From the NCBI GenBank assembly GCA_022564935.1, contig JADFKM010000006.1, positions 1-29,491 on the forward strand: a stretch of DNA of 29,491 bases. The letters run 5' to 3'. The notes under the pieces were generated by a model. It had not been told where the DNA came from. It searched no databases and saw only the letters and a program-made list of their open reading frames with translations. Positions within the stretch are counted from its first letter, which is position 1; every line of letters starts with the position of its first letter. Below, one piece after another: positions 8,539-16,544 of the stretch. Both the position numbers and the translations under genes were made by a program. The stretch comes from Candidatus Dadabacteria bacterium. GTDB lineage: Bacteria > Desulfobacterota_D > UBA1144 > Nemesobacterales > JADFKM01.

Positions 8539-8937
8539 ATGTTTAGGAAAACCGTTTCTTTTTATCTAATTTTATCCCTGGTTCTTCTGAGTGGGTGTCA
8601 AACAGTCCGATATCCCGGACCAAGTACAGTTAACAGCCCACGGGATGAAAATAATGAATGGAGGGTCATCGAAACGATAGACAACGCCCCCGTAGTCTCG
8701 GACGACGAGATAAAAGGGATAGTCGTAGAGCCGAAAGCCGCCGTGCCGCCCGAAGAAGAGGCCCCTGTAAAATCCCTTAAGAAGAGGAACGTAATCCTGT
8801 TTATCGCAGGGGTGGTCGCCGTAGGCATTATCATAGCCATAGTCAGCATAGCCAAGGGCGATAACGGGGGAGGTGAAGTTATTATGCCACCCGATGATGA
8901 GCCGATAGACGATATCGTGCCCGTGCCTGAGATTTGA
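8539..8937 (+). CDS. Small lipoprotein with a C-terminal-half membrane segment
   Basis: The gene encodes 132 residues starting MFRKTVSFYLILSLVLLSGC, a textbook lipoprotein signal with lipobox LSGC and the modified cysteine at residue 20. A polar, acidic region follows. A Lys/Arg cluster (KSLKKRN) then leads into a strongly hydrophobic stretch VILFIAGVVAVGIIIAIVS, and a short acidic, proline-rich tail ends the protein. A lipid anchor plus a second membrane segment is an odd layout: the protein could bridge two membranes or have both ends tethered. I do not recognise the family. A similar Lys-rich plus hydrophobic segment occurs in the repeat protein encoded at 10302-11984 (KILKIAVPVTIAGGVVSLIL), which may hint at related function. 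Confidence 0.72.
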   Translation: MFRKTVSFYLILSLVLLSGCQTVRYPGPSTVNSPRDENNEWRVIETIDNAPVVSDDEIKGIVVEPKAAVPPEEEAPVKSLKKRNVILFIAGVVAVGIIIAIVSIAKGDNGGGEVIMPPDDEPIDDIVPVPEI

Positions 8938-9088
8938 GGCTTGAGGGAAATGGGCGCTCAATCAGACCCGACGGGGCCGAGGTTGATGCGCTCATGGAAT
9001 CGAAGAAGCCCCCTTTTCGTTTCAGGCAGCCCGGCTCCGAGGAAGTTTAACGACCTCCGCCAAACTCAAGCCGCTTAGCATAAACCCC

Positions 9089-10264
9089 TTACCGTGAGCC
9101 GAACGACGTCTTATAGTCGTAGGTTATGCAGGGATAGAATTCATCCGACGGCTGTTTTTTGCAGTCCTCAACTAAATCGAGCAAATCGCTGAGCGACTCA
9201 TACTCATAGTAAGGGGTAATAGCTACCCTGAACCCTTTTTCATCGATAAATTTCCCATACTTGTCGATCCTTGACCTTGTGTAAGGATAGGCCCGCTGGA
9301 TAAACTCAGCCAGCTTCGCGTTGACATAATTGTCCGCCAGCTGGTCGAAGGGGCCGTCCCAGTAGTTGTTTCTCCGAACGTTGCGCGCCCATATGCCGAT
9401 AAGGATCTTCCTGCGCTCTTTCTTATTCACATAGAACGCAAAGCCGCTCAAAGCGTCGTAGACGATTTCCCCGGAGAGGGGCTTCATAACTCCCGGCATC
9501 CCTTGCTCCTCGTTCAAAATCCACATAAAATGTGAATGCTTCTTGTCGAAAATGAGGAAGAACCGGTAGCCGGACTCGTCGAATGTTTTAGCCGAGAGCT
9601 CTTCGTCATTTCTCAGTTTGAAAAGCCTTGGAGGGTCTTGCCCGATATCATTTAAATTGAAGATCACACTCTTGCCCCTGTAAGTCGCCTTATACCGCAG
9701 AGCAGAAAGCTCGTTGAGGGCAACCCCGTCTACGGCGCCAAACTCTTTATGCCATGTGGGAGACTCATCCGGGCTCTTGGGGTCGTCGATATATTCGTAG
9801 TAGACGAAGTTAAGCGCGCCACTTTTCCGCTCTTCGACGCCCAATCGAATATTGCCCCAGAACCACCTGCCGGTTGAATAGAAAGAGAAATAGTAATAGT
9901 TCTCCGTCGGGTATACGTAGACCTGTTCGGGCAGGGAGAAAAACACATAGACGAACACGGCGTCCACATCGTTGACATTCAGATTGGAGTATAGGGACTC
10001 AATGAACTTCTGGTTTGTGTACAGGGTCTTGCTTTCAGCGGCTAAGGGACTCCGCCGTCCTTCCCGCTCGGGCTCTACCCCCTCGCCCACTACGACACCC
10101 GAGAGGTAGTTGTCGCCGCCGGTGCCCGCGTCCTCATACCCTCTCTTTTCGGCGGTCTCAACAGGGCCATTGTTCTGAACCGACCTCGTGACGCACCCGA
10201 AAGATATCAAACCGACGAGCAAAACAACGGCAACCGAAACCGGTTTTCTCAAATCCAAACACAT
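9089..10264 (-). CDS. Predicted lipoprotein of unknown function, partner of the His-Trp repeat protein
   Basis: This 391-residue protein starts MCLDLRKPVSVAVVLLVGLI and reaches a cysteine in SFGC at residue 24, an imperfect but plausible lipobox. The mature part is soluble and rich in aromatic residues. It has a Tyr/Phe-rich block (YVYPTENYYYFSFYSTGRWF at about 115-134) that looks like beta structure and a C-terminal part with several predicted helices. The C-terminal region has two cysteines (VEDCKKQ, FYPCITY) that could form a disulphide in the periplasm. I do not recognise the family. It begins 37 bases after the stop of the repeat protein on the same strand, so the two probably form one transcript. 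No clear ribosome-binding site precedes the ATG at 10264, suggesting coupling or a slightly different start. Confidence 0.72.
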   Translation of the reverse strand: MCLDLRKPVSVAVVLLVGLISFGCVTRSVQNNGPVETAEKRGYEDAGTGGDNYLSGVVVGEGVEPEREGRRSPLAAESKTLYTNQKFIESLYSNLNVNDVDAVFVYVFFSLPEQVYVYPTENYYYFSFYSTGRWFWGNIRLGVEERKSGALNFVYYEYIDDPKSPDESPTWHKEFGAVDGVALNELSALRYKATYRGKSVIFNLNDIGQDPPRLFKLRNDEELSAKTFDESGYRFFLIFDKKHSHFMWILNEEQGMPGVMKPLSGEIVYDALSGFAFYVNKKERRKILIGIWARNVRRNNYWDGPFDQLADNYVNAKLAEFIQRAYPYTRSRIDKYGKFIDEKGFRVAITPYYEYESLSDLLDLVEDCKKQPSDEFYPCITYDYKTSFGSR

Positions 10265-10301
10265 CCGGAGAAAAAGTTATCGGCAGCTAAAATACCGGCC
10301 C

Positions 10302-11984
10302 TTACCACTTACTGCTCTCCGAGTAGCTGTGACCTTCGCCGTTCCATCGCTTTGTTGTATTGAAGTTATGTCTCTCCCTTTTCCACCTCCTGGATTCCGT
10401 GTAGCCGTGCTCGTCGCCTCTCCACGACCTGGTCAATGCCTGCCTGTGTCTGTCCTCACCCCACTGTTTGCTTGTCTCTTCGTCGTGCTCGTAGCCTTTC
10501 AATGATTTACTCTCAGAATGTTTCTTAGCCTTCCACTTTCCGGACTCCTCAAATTCGTGCCCGTACCCTTTCCACTTCTTGGTCGTCTCGTAAGCATGTT
10601 TTTTCGGCTTCCTGCGCTCCCACTTCCTAGACTCCTGATAGTCGTGGCCGTCGCCGCGCCATTCCTTCGAATTCCTTATGCTATGCCCGTGTCTGTCCCA
10701 CCTCGACGTAACAGCCTCGTCGTGGTTTGTATGAACCCATTTCTTAGACTGAGTGTATTTATGCCCATTCCATTTTCTGCTGCGCTCGAACTCATGACCT
10801 TCGCTGTCCCATTTCTGAGTTTTCGATTCGCTGTGTTTTTCTTTATCCCAGCTCCGAGATTTTGCGTCTTCGTGTTCTCCCGGCACCTTGTCTTTAACGC
10901 TCCGAGCAAGACGATGCCTCGGCCCCCACTTCCCGGATCCCTCAAATTCGTGCCCTTTGCTCTTCCACTTTTTGGTCGTCGCATATTTGTGCGCAACTGC
11001 GCCGGCCTGTACCTGCACGAGTATATTGAATGAGCCCGTTTGGACGCCGAGCAGAGTACGCTCGAACGAATATATGCCCTCCGTCCCGACATCTCCGGGG
11101 GCTATGGAGATGGTCTGAGCATTGCCGCCTTCCATGTTTACCACCTCAGGCGTTTCGTTGTAAAGGTTAAGCATCACTGGCTCGGTGATACCCTCAAGCC
11201 CAGAAACGTTGACGCCCAACGTGGTTTCTTCACCCCTTAGGAGCTTCGTTTTCGGTGCCGAAAGCCTGACCCGCAGGTTGTGCATCGTTCCCGACACCGT
11301 GACGTCACCCTCCGTAAGCTTAATCGTAGTAGGCCCGACCACGTCCTTCGGACTCAAGACGACCGTCTTCCGTGGGGACTCGGCAAGAATATCTACTTCT
11401 TCCCCCCCTATCTCCACTCCGGTCGTGTCGAAGTCCCCGTCGAAAGGCCCCTCGATCTCGACCGGTCTTCCGGGCTGGCCAACTGTCGGAAGATGGAAGT
11501 CGTCTTCCGTTGGAACGGGAGGGCGCTCTATGGCGGGAGGAGTTGGATTAACCGGAACCATTGTGCTCGCCAGCTTCTTGCCCTTGCTGTCCCGCAGTAT
11601 GAGCGACACAACGCCCCCGGCTATTGTTACGGGAACTGCAATCTTGAGGATTTTCCCGGAAACGGCGGTCTTCTTTTTTTCAACCTCGATCACATAGCCG
11701 TTAAGCTCGTCCTCGTTGCGCTGCCACTCCCGCTCGTTCTCGCCGAAGGGCTCCGCCACGACCGTTCCCGAAAGCGTGTCCCCCGCCGCCATGTCATCGG
11801 GAAGGTTCACCTTTACATTTCCGTGAGGAGTTCTGAAGGTGGCCGTATGAAGCCCCCACGACGTGTCGGTACGTGCAGAGAACCCCTTCTTGGCTAAAGC
11901 GCCTGCCGGAAGAGCGGTCGCGCTTACTATTAAAAAGACGACCGTTAAACCCAAATGAATGCAAAAACTTCTTCTTAAACCCAT
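10302..11984 (-). CDS. Secreted protein with Ig-like region and 18 tandem His-x7-Trp repeats
   Basis: The 560-residue protein has a Sec signal (MGLRRSF followed by about 20 hydrophobic residues, ending near ALPAGALA). A first domain (about 35-110) includes FRTPHGNVKVNLPDDMAAGD and LNGYVIEV, a pattern I associate with envelope proteins. A hydrophobic segment follows at about 112-130, then a proline-rich linker and beta-rich Ig/TIG-like domains (about 165-325). The C-terminal 233 residues are 18 short units, mostly 13 residues long, with consensus x4-H-x-[F/Y]-x2-[S/T]-x-[K/R]-W. The His-to-Trp distance is eight positions in all 16 units that end in Trp, and the protein ends exactly on the last Trp. 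The region is rich in Lys, Arg, Glu and His. GGGAG lies about eight bases before the ATG. The function is unknown; metal, polysaccharide or surface binding are guesses. Confidence 0.85.
   Translation of the reverse strand: MGLRRSFCIHLGLTVVFLIVSATALPAGALAKKGFSARTDTSWGLHTATFRTPHGNVKVNLPDDMAAGDTLSGTVVAEPFGENEREWQRNEDELNGYVIEVEKKKTAVSGKILKIAVPVTIAGGVVSLILRDSKGKKLASTMVPVNPTPPAIERPPVPTEDDFHLPTVGQPGRPVEIEGPFDGDFDTTGVEIGGEEVDILAESPRKTVVLSPKDVVGPTTIKLTEGDVTVSGTMHNLRVRLSAPKTKLLRGEETTLGVNVSGLEGITEPVMLNLYNETPEVVNMEGGNAQTISIAPGDVGTEGIYSFERTLLGVQTGSFNILVQVQAGAVAHKYATTKKWKSKGHEFEGSGKWGPRHRLARSVKDKVPGEHEDAKSRSWDKEKHSESKTQKWDSEGHEFERSRKWNGHKYTQSKKWVHTNHDEAVTSRWDRHGHSIRNSKEWRGDGHDYQESRKWERRKPKKHAYETTKKWKGYGHEFEESGKWKAKKHSESKSLKGYEHDEETSKQWGEDRHRQALTRSWRGDEHGYTESRRWKRERHNFNTTKRWNGEGHSYSESSKW
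10305..11003 (-). repeat. Coding tandem repeat, about 39-bp period, 18 units
   Basis: These positions encode residues 328-560 of the secreted protein. Thirteen units are exactly 13 codons in length; the others are 11, 12, 12 and 16 codons, plus one unit of 13 (the third) that lacks the Trp. All length changes are whole codons and fall between a Trp and the next His, never between His and Trp. DNA copies are diverged, so the array is old and selected at the protein level rather than a recent slippage product. Units such as GHEFEESGKW and GHEFEGSGKW recur several units apart, which suggests duplication of larger blocks. Confidence 0.85.
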
Positions 11985-12027
11985 CTTTCTACTCCCAACG
12001 TTTCATTTCCACCTTTAACACCATTAT

Positions 12028-12055
12028 ATTATATTTTGGGGCTAACAACAATCAA
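12028..12055 (-). promoter_or_regulatory. Sigma-70-like promoter for the repeat protein gene
   Basis: On the minus strand TTGATT (12055-12050) precedes a perfect TATAAT (12033-12028) with a 16-base spacer. A second overlapping TATAAT follows. The leader to the ATG at 11984 would be about 37 bases. The match is good but judged by eye. Confidence 0.5.
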
Positions 12056-12191
12056 AATAATTACGGAAGGGGCGGATCAAAAGTTCCTTAAAGGTGAAAG
12101 CGAAAGTCCCGTCTCCTTTATTCAAAATTGAGAGTGGATACCCATCCTGGCTCCGGACGGCTTAAGACGCCGCACTCCACAACGAGGGGGT

Positions 12192-13078
12192 CTAGCCCAC
12201 CGGGCCGTAGTCTTCCATCGATGTGAACAGTGCGGGGTCGCGCTTGTAGCCCATGATCTCTTCGAGGGTGCAAAACTGGTTCACGCCCGTGCTGATCTCG
12301 ACGTCAAAGCCCGTGAACTGGCAGGGGTGGTGGCAGCCGGCGGCGTGAGAAAGGGCCAGGAGCTCAGCCCTGAAGCTCTTCATGAACCGGGCGAACCTCG
12401 CGGTCTTGTCTTCGATGTCCAGCCCGGCCTGCATCCACCAATTCTGTGTTGTGATCCCCGTGGGGCACCAGTCGGTGTGGCACCTCATGGCCTGGACGCA
12501 GCCTATGGATATCATCGCCTCCCTAGCGATGTGGACGATGTCGCACCCCATGGCAAAGGCTACGACTGCGCGGTCGGGAAATCCCAGCTTCCCGCTCCCG
12601 ATCCACACGATGTCTCTTGACAGCCCGGCGCTCTGAAATATCTCGTACACCCTGGCGAACCCTATCTTAAAGGGCAGGGCTACGTGGTCTGCGAACGTGA
12701 GAGGAGCCGCTCCCGTGCCCCCTTGTCCTCGGCAATGGGAAACTGGGAGTGTTTGACTACCGGATAACCCACTTCATACATAAGCTCGCTGGAGCCGTAT
12801 CCTATGGTGTTATCAATACCCTTGGACGAGGTGTAAATCCAGGTGCGCTCCGAGCGGTTAAACGGAAGCTCCTCCCTGTCGTGCGCAACCCAGTACTGCC
12901 TCATCTCTGGGCCGGCCATCTCAAGCCAGTATCGAAAGTGGCCAATAATGGGGAAATTATGCTTAATCGCGTGCTTTCTCTGCAATATATCGTGAAGGGC
13001 CACGATCAATACAACCGCTATAACGGAGGTGATCAACCAATGCTCATAGAAAAAGTGGATGTGGAGAATTTCAGGCAT
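12192..13078 (-). pseudogene. FMN-binding glutamate-synthase-like protein with large internal deletion
   Basis: Two adjacent minus-strand frames encode the two ends of one protein. The first (13078 to about 12722) gives the family's N-terminus: a membrane helix, then NFPIIGHFRYWLEMAGPEMR, SKGIDNTIGYGSSELMYEVG and KHSQFPIAEDKG. The second, from about 12720 to 12192, gives GTGAAPLTFADHVALPF, then the FMN/Fe-S part WIGSGKLGFPDRAVVAFAMG, the Cys-rich SIGCVQAMRCHTDWCPTG, and the proper C-terminus. Complete family members are about 520-540 residues. Around 250 residues holding most of the TIM barrel are missing at a run of five Cs (12718-12722), and the frame is also shifted. It is therefore either a pseudogene or an assembly deletion. 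The N-terminal piece would end after 132 residues (at 12680) with a foreign tail. Confidence 0.85.
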
Positions 13079-13092
13079 ATTCCCTGCACCAG

Positions 13093-13106
13093 GGGGTAGC
13101 GCTACC
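13093..13106. repeat. 12-bp palindrome within a 14-mer that recurs at 23134
   Basis: GGTAGCGCTACC (13095-13106) is a perfect palindrome about 17 bases upstream of the start of the glutamate-synthase-like pseudogene. With two leading Gs it occurs again at 23134-23147 inside a coding sequence. It could be an operator half of an unknown regulator or coincidence. Confidence 0.35.
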
Positions 13107-13380
13107 GGGCGCTAAAAGAGGTGGATGTATGAGAATGTAAAACCGAGCGCACTCGCTCCGCCAACGTCCCGATACGCCTCTTGTGTTTGCAGCCAACTCA
13201 TATTGTCACGCAGTCTCGGCACCCTCTAACCGCCGGTTATCTCAGAACTATATTCTTTAAAGCACCTTCTTCCATCCCATAAGATGATGGTAAAGCGGGT
13301 GCGGATACATGTCAAGAAACAACGGGGTTTCTGATTTTGCTAAAAAAAAAAGGGTGGGGAGGATTTAGAATAAAGCCGAG
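13107..13380. other. Intergenic region without clear gene
   Basis: There is no coding potential. A short hairpin GAGCG-CACT-CGCTC lies at 13145-13158. A run of ten A (13341-13350) gives a T-tract just downstream of the EAL gene on the minus strand, but it lacks a clear stem, so I do not call it a terminator. Confidence 0.35.
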
Positions 13381-14496
13381 CTAAGCGAGCACCTCGTCGG
13401 CAGGGGCCGGTCTGCCGAAGTAAAAGCCCTGGGCGTAGTTAAAGCCCATTTCCAAACAGATTTCGTACTCCTCGACGCCCTCTATGCCCTCGGCCACGGT
13501 GTCGATGTCAAGGTCCTGGGCCATCTTCACGAGGCTCTTTACAAGGTGCTGAAACTTTTTCGCAGCCTTGTGGATGTTCCTGATAAGTCCGGGGTCGAAC
13601 TTGAGATAGTCGGGGGGAACCTCGATAAGCTCCTTGAAGCGCGCCTGCCCGGCGCCGAAATCATCATAGGCAAGGCCGATGTTGAGGTCGTTTAAAGCGA
13701 GCCTGAGCTGCTTCATCAGGCTAAGGTCGTACACCGATTTCTCATTTACCTCAAGGGTTATGGGCAAAGCGGGCGCAAGTTTCCGTATGTCCTTGAGCTA
13801 CTCGAGAAGCGTCATCCTGTACATCTCAACCGGATGGGTGTTCACGAACAGGTTAGGCGAGCCTTGCTTGGACTTCGCCACCCTGACGCCTTCATCACGA
13901 AATACCTGACTGAGGTCCGCCTCGAGCCCTATACACGAGGCTATGTTGAACAACTCTACGGGACTGGAAGGCAGATCTTTATAAAACGACCGGCCTAGGA
14001 CTTCGTACCCTATGATGCTCTTTGAGCTCATTTTGATTATAGGCTGGTAATAAGGAACCACCGCCTTTTTCCGGAGCATCTCTTCAAACGTGTGCATATA
14101 GGCGTCGTAACCCTTGGGGATTTCGTCTACATTCTTGTATAGAATCGTGCTCTCGCCGAGAGCGGCATCAATCACATCCTTTTTCAGAATCTGAAACTCA
14201 AGGGTTCCGAAATGGACTATGTCGCCACTTTTCAGTGCCATTTCCCTTCTGATCCTCTTGTGATTCACATATGTCCCGTTGGAGCTTTCTAGATCGCGAA
14301 TGATAAGATCAGATTCAAGGGGAACGATCTCGGCATGGCACCTGGAGATGTTTTTCGGCATCAAGGGCAGGTCGCAGTCCTTATGTCTCCCAACACGGAA
14401 AGGGAAGACCGTAATGGGCACAACCCATGTCCTGTCGTCGTTTAAGGCACCCTCTAGATACCACCCTATCGGCTGAGCATTCGGTTCGTTAGCCAT
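13381..14496 (-). pseudogene. FHA-EAL c-di-GMP phosphodiesterase-like gene interrupted by an in-frame TAG
   Basis: The first part (14496-13798, 232 residues) has an N-terminal FHA domain with GR (36-37), S51, H54 and NG (73-74), a phosphothreonine-binding signature. The start of an EAL domain follows: YYQPIIKM, GYEVLGR in place of EAL, and LFVNTHP. A TAG at 13798-13800 then stops the frame. Reading on in the same frame gives LKDIRKLAPALPITLEVNEKS, DDFGAGQARF, LKFDPGL, AEGIEG and QGFYFGRPAP, the rest of a well-conserved EAL domain, for 138 more residues. The domain hydrolyses cyclic di-GMP in intact relatives. Without readthrough the product lacks the DDF, K and QGF active-site elements and would be inactive. 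A single C-to-T change (CAG to TAG) would explain it. Confidence 0.85.
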
Positions 14497-14848
14497 AGTA
14501 TCAACGAGCTAACAGGTTAACCAATTTCGGGGATGAAATTATCATATCTCTTTAGAACTAAATCTTAGTATTGCAGAAATTATCCTTGAATCTTTAAGAT
14601 CCGTTACAGTGGGAATTCCACCCCCTAAACTTAACATTATACACGAAGTTTGAGAAAAAATAGAGAAGTTACATATAATGGCGGCACGCCGGCCCACTTT
14701 CGAAAAAGAATTCCCTCCTGCATCATGCTAACACCACACGCATTTATTCCGTGAAGTCTCACACTTAGCTTTGATGCAAAAGCGCAATAAATGAGTACAT
14801 ACTTTCATCACCTTTCTTCAAATTACACCCCGCCGTCCCGTGCCCTCC
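14497..14848. other. AT-rich intergenic region
   Basis: This stretch separates the FHA-EAL gene from queE. Both are on the minus strand, so it must hold the EAL promoter and the end of the queE transcript. I find no convincing stem-loop terminator, tRNA or small gene. Confidence 0.35.
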
Positions 14849-15490
14849 TCACACTCCTCTTTTGTTCCCCCAGATGAGCTTGTGCAGCTGGGGCAGTACC
14901 CTTACTCCCCGCATTTTGTCACGGAGCACCCTATCGGCAATCCACCTCATCTCCGTGCCGCCTACGGGCTGAAACACAACGCATGCCCTTGTGGGATGCT
15001 CCCTCAAAACTCCCTTAGCGTAGAGGTAATCGGCCTCGTCTTTGATCACAAACTTAAGCTGGTCTTTTTCTCCCAGCTTCCTGAAAAGTCCAAAGTCCGT
15101 GCTGCTCTCCATAGCCGAGCCCGGACACTTGCAGTCCAGGCTTATCACACACCCATCGTCGAAAAACACCGGAGGCGGCTCCATGTGACCGCTCGTCTCA
15201 AGTAGTATGTGATATCCGCCTTTAAGCAGTATTGCGGCAAGCTCCTTTACTTCTTCTTCCTGCAGGAGCGGCTCTCCTCCGGTAATGCAGACGGTTTTAC
15301 AGCGCAAGCCCTCCACGCGCTCAACCACTTCACTCACAGACATAGTCCGGAACTCTCCCCCCTCGACCGCATACATCGTGTCGCACCACTCACACCTCAA
15401 GTCGCAGCCGTAAAGGCGCACAAATACAGTCGGCGCTCCAATATAAATACCCTCGCCCTGCAAAGAAAAGAAAATCTCGCTAACTCTCAT
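14849..15490 (-). CDS. queE: 7-carboxy-7-deazaguanine synthase QueE (radical SAM)
   Basis: QueE converts 6-carboxy-tetrahydropterin to 7-carboxy-7-deazaguanine in the queuosine pathway, using S-adenosylmethionine and a 4Fe-4S cluster. The 213-residue protein starts MRVSEIFFSLQGEGIYIGAP, the standard opening. It has the radical-SAM cysteines C29, C33 and C36 (CDLRCEWC), then CITGGEPLLQ and LETSGH for SAM binding. The C-terminal RVLPQLHKLIWG is typical of the family. The product feeds QueC, whose gene lies directly upstream on the same strand with 136 bases between; the two may be co-transcribed. Confidence 0.95.
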   Translation of the reverse strand: MRVSEIFFSLQGEGIYIGAPTVFVRLYGCDLRCEWCDTMYAVEGGEFRTMSVSEVVERVEGLRCKTVCITGGEPLLQEEEVKELAAILLKGGYHILLETSGHMEPPPVFFDDGCVISLDCKCPGSAMESSTDFGLFRKLGEKDQLKFVIKDEADYLYAKGVLREHPTRACVVFQPVGGTEMRWIADRVLRDKMRGVRVLPQLHKLIWGNKRGV

Positions 15491-15626
15491 ATTCTACTTT
15501 ATCCCAGCATTATTTTTGTTAGTTCCTCACACTATTAACACTAAACCCGGCACTTACCCGCTGCCTTCTGCCTTACGTTTTGTGTTCATGGCATTCAATT
15601 CAAAGCTGCGCATCGGCATTGAAACA

Positions 15627-16304
15627 TCACCCCTCATAGCGAGTCGGGTCTGCAACCCCGGACTCGGCAAACGCCCTCTTCCTCTCCCTGCACGAGCTGC
15701 AAACCCCGCAGTGCTTCTGCCCCCCCTTGTAACACGACCACGTGATGTCGTAGGGCACTCCCAGAGAGGCGCCGAGGCTCACTATTTCAGACTTGTTCAT
15801 GTCCACAAAAGGGGCCTCCACCCGCAGTCCGGGCACGTCGGTGGCTAGGCGCTCCGCCGCCTCGAACGCCTCGATAAACTCGCGCCTGCAGTCGGGGTAC
15901 ACGCCCCGATCAGAGTGGTGAGCGCCGAAGTACACACGACCGGCGCCGGCGCTTACGGCAAGCCCTACCCCGATGGATAAGAAGATAGCATTCCTGTTGG
16001 GCACTATTGTAGCGGCAAGAGTGCCATAATGCTCCAGCGTCTCGGGAACCTCCGGGATATCGATAGTTGAATCTGTAAGGGCCGAGCCCGAGAGAAGCCC
16101 TTTAAGCGCCGACAGGTCAACAACCCTGTGGGAAACCCCAAGCATAGAGCAGACCTTCCGGGCCGATTCTATTTCCTTGATGTGTTTCTGACCGTAGATA
16201 AACGTAAGAGCATGGATATCAAACCCCTGCTCTGAAACCGTGTAGAGGAGCGTGGAACTGTCGATGCCGCCCGATACAATTACCACAGCCTTCTTGTTAT
16301 CCAT
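15627..16304 (-). CDS. queC: 7-cyano-7-deazaguanine synthase QueC
   Basis: QueC makes preQ0 from 7-carboxy-7-deazaguanine, ammonia and ATP. The 225-residue protein has the PP-loop ATP site SGGIDSS (11-17) and, near the C-terminus, the four zinc cysteines C191, C199, C202 and C205 in CYKGGQKHCGVCSSC. All key residues are present. No ribosome-binding site is visible before the ATG at 16304. Instead a GC-rich stem-loop ends nine bases upstream of the ATG, so translation may be controlled or the gene weakly expressed. I find no preQ1 riboswitch pattern in this leader. With queE it covers two consecutive steps; queD and queF are not in the window. Confidence 0.95.
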   Translation of the reverse strand: MDNKKAVVIVSGGIDSSTLLYTVSEQGFDIHALTFIYGQKHIKEIESARKVCSMLGVSHRVVDLSALKGLLSGSALTDSTIDIPEVPETLEHYGTLAATIVPNRNAIFLSIGVGLAVSAGAGRVYFGAHHSDRGVYPDCRREFIEAFEAAERLATDVPGLRVEAPFVDMNKSEIVSLGASLGVPYDITWSCYKGGQKHCGVCSSCRERKRAFAESGVADPTRYEG

Positions 16305-16313
16305 AGTCCGCTC

Positions 16314-16355
16314 GAGGGGCCGCCGGGGGTGGGGGTAAGGGAAGCGGCTCCCCTC
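16314..16355. promoter_or_regulatory. GC-rich stem-loop and G-tract motif in the queC leader
   Basis: GAGGGGCCGC (16314-16323) pairs with GCGGCTCCCCTC (16344-16355) with a two-base bulge and a 20-base loop. The loop and left arm on the plus strand contain four G-runs (16316-16319, 16325-16329, 16331-16335, 16339-16341), which fits a G-quadruplex pattern on the template strand of queC. Its role is unknown. Confidence 0.4.
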
Positions 16356-16509
16356 ACTTCCTAAAGCGACCGATATGCGTGTTCCTCCATCGAAGAGAGT
16401 ACCCGCTCAACTCCGGGTTCCTGAACACCATCTAAATATACCAATCCAGAAACCTTTTCCAAATCCGAAAAACCAAGCCGCAATAGGCCCAAACACCCGA
16501 CCCTTCTAT

Positions 16510-16538
16510 TTGACACAAACAACCAATATCGTTATTCT
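16510..16538 (+). promoter_or_regulatory. Consensus sigma-70 promoter for btuFCD
   Basis: A perfect TTGACA (16510-16515) is followed after exactly 17 bases by TATTCT (16533-16538). Transcription would start near 16545, directly at the 5' side of the cobalamin riboswitch. This is the best promoter match in the window. Confidence 0.7.
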
Positions 16539-16544
16539 AACACC

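Noticed and set aside
10305-11003. Tandem 39-bp repeats as a possible CRISPR array or satellite
   Set aside because: The repeats are diverged, have no spacers, and are conserved at the protein level in one frame.
10518-11033. 171-codon plus-strand frame with hydrophobic residues, like a membrane protein
   Set aside because: It is antisense to the His-Trp repeats; its apparent periodicity mirrors the repeat array and it has no supported start.
16305-16400. preQ1 riboswitch in front of queC
   Set aside because: The short conserved preQ1 patterns are not present; only an unrelated GC-rich stem-loop is seen.
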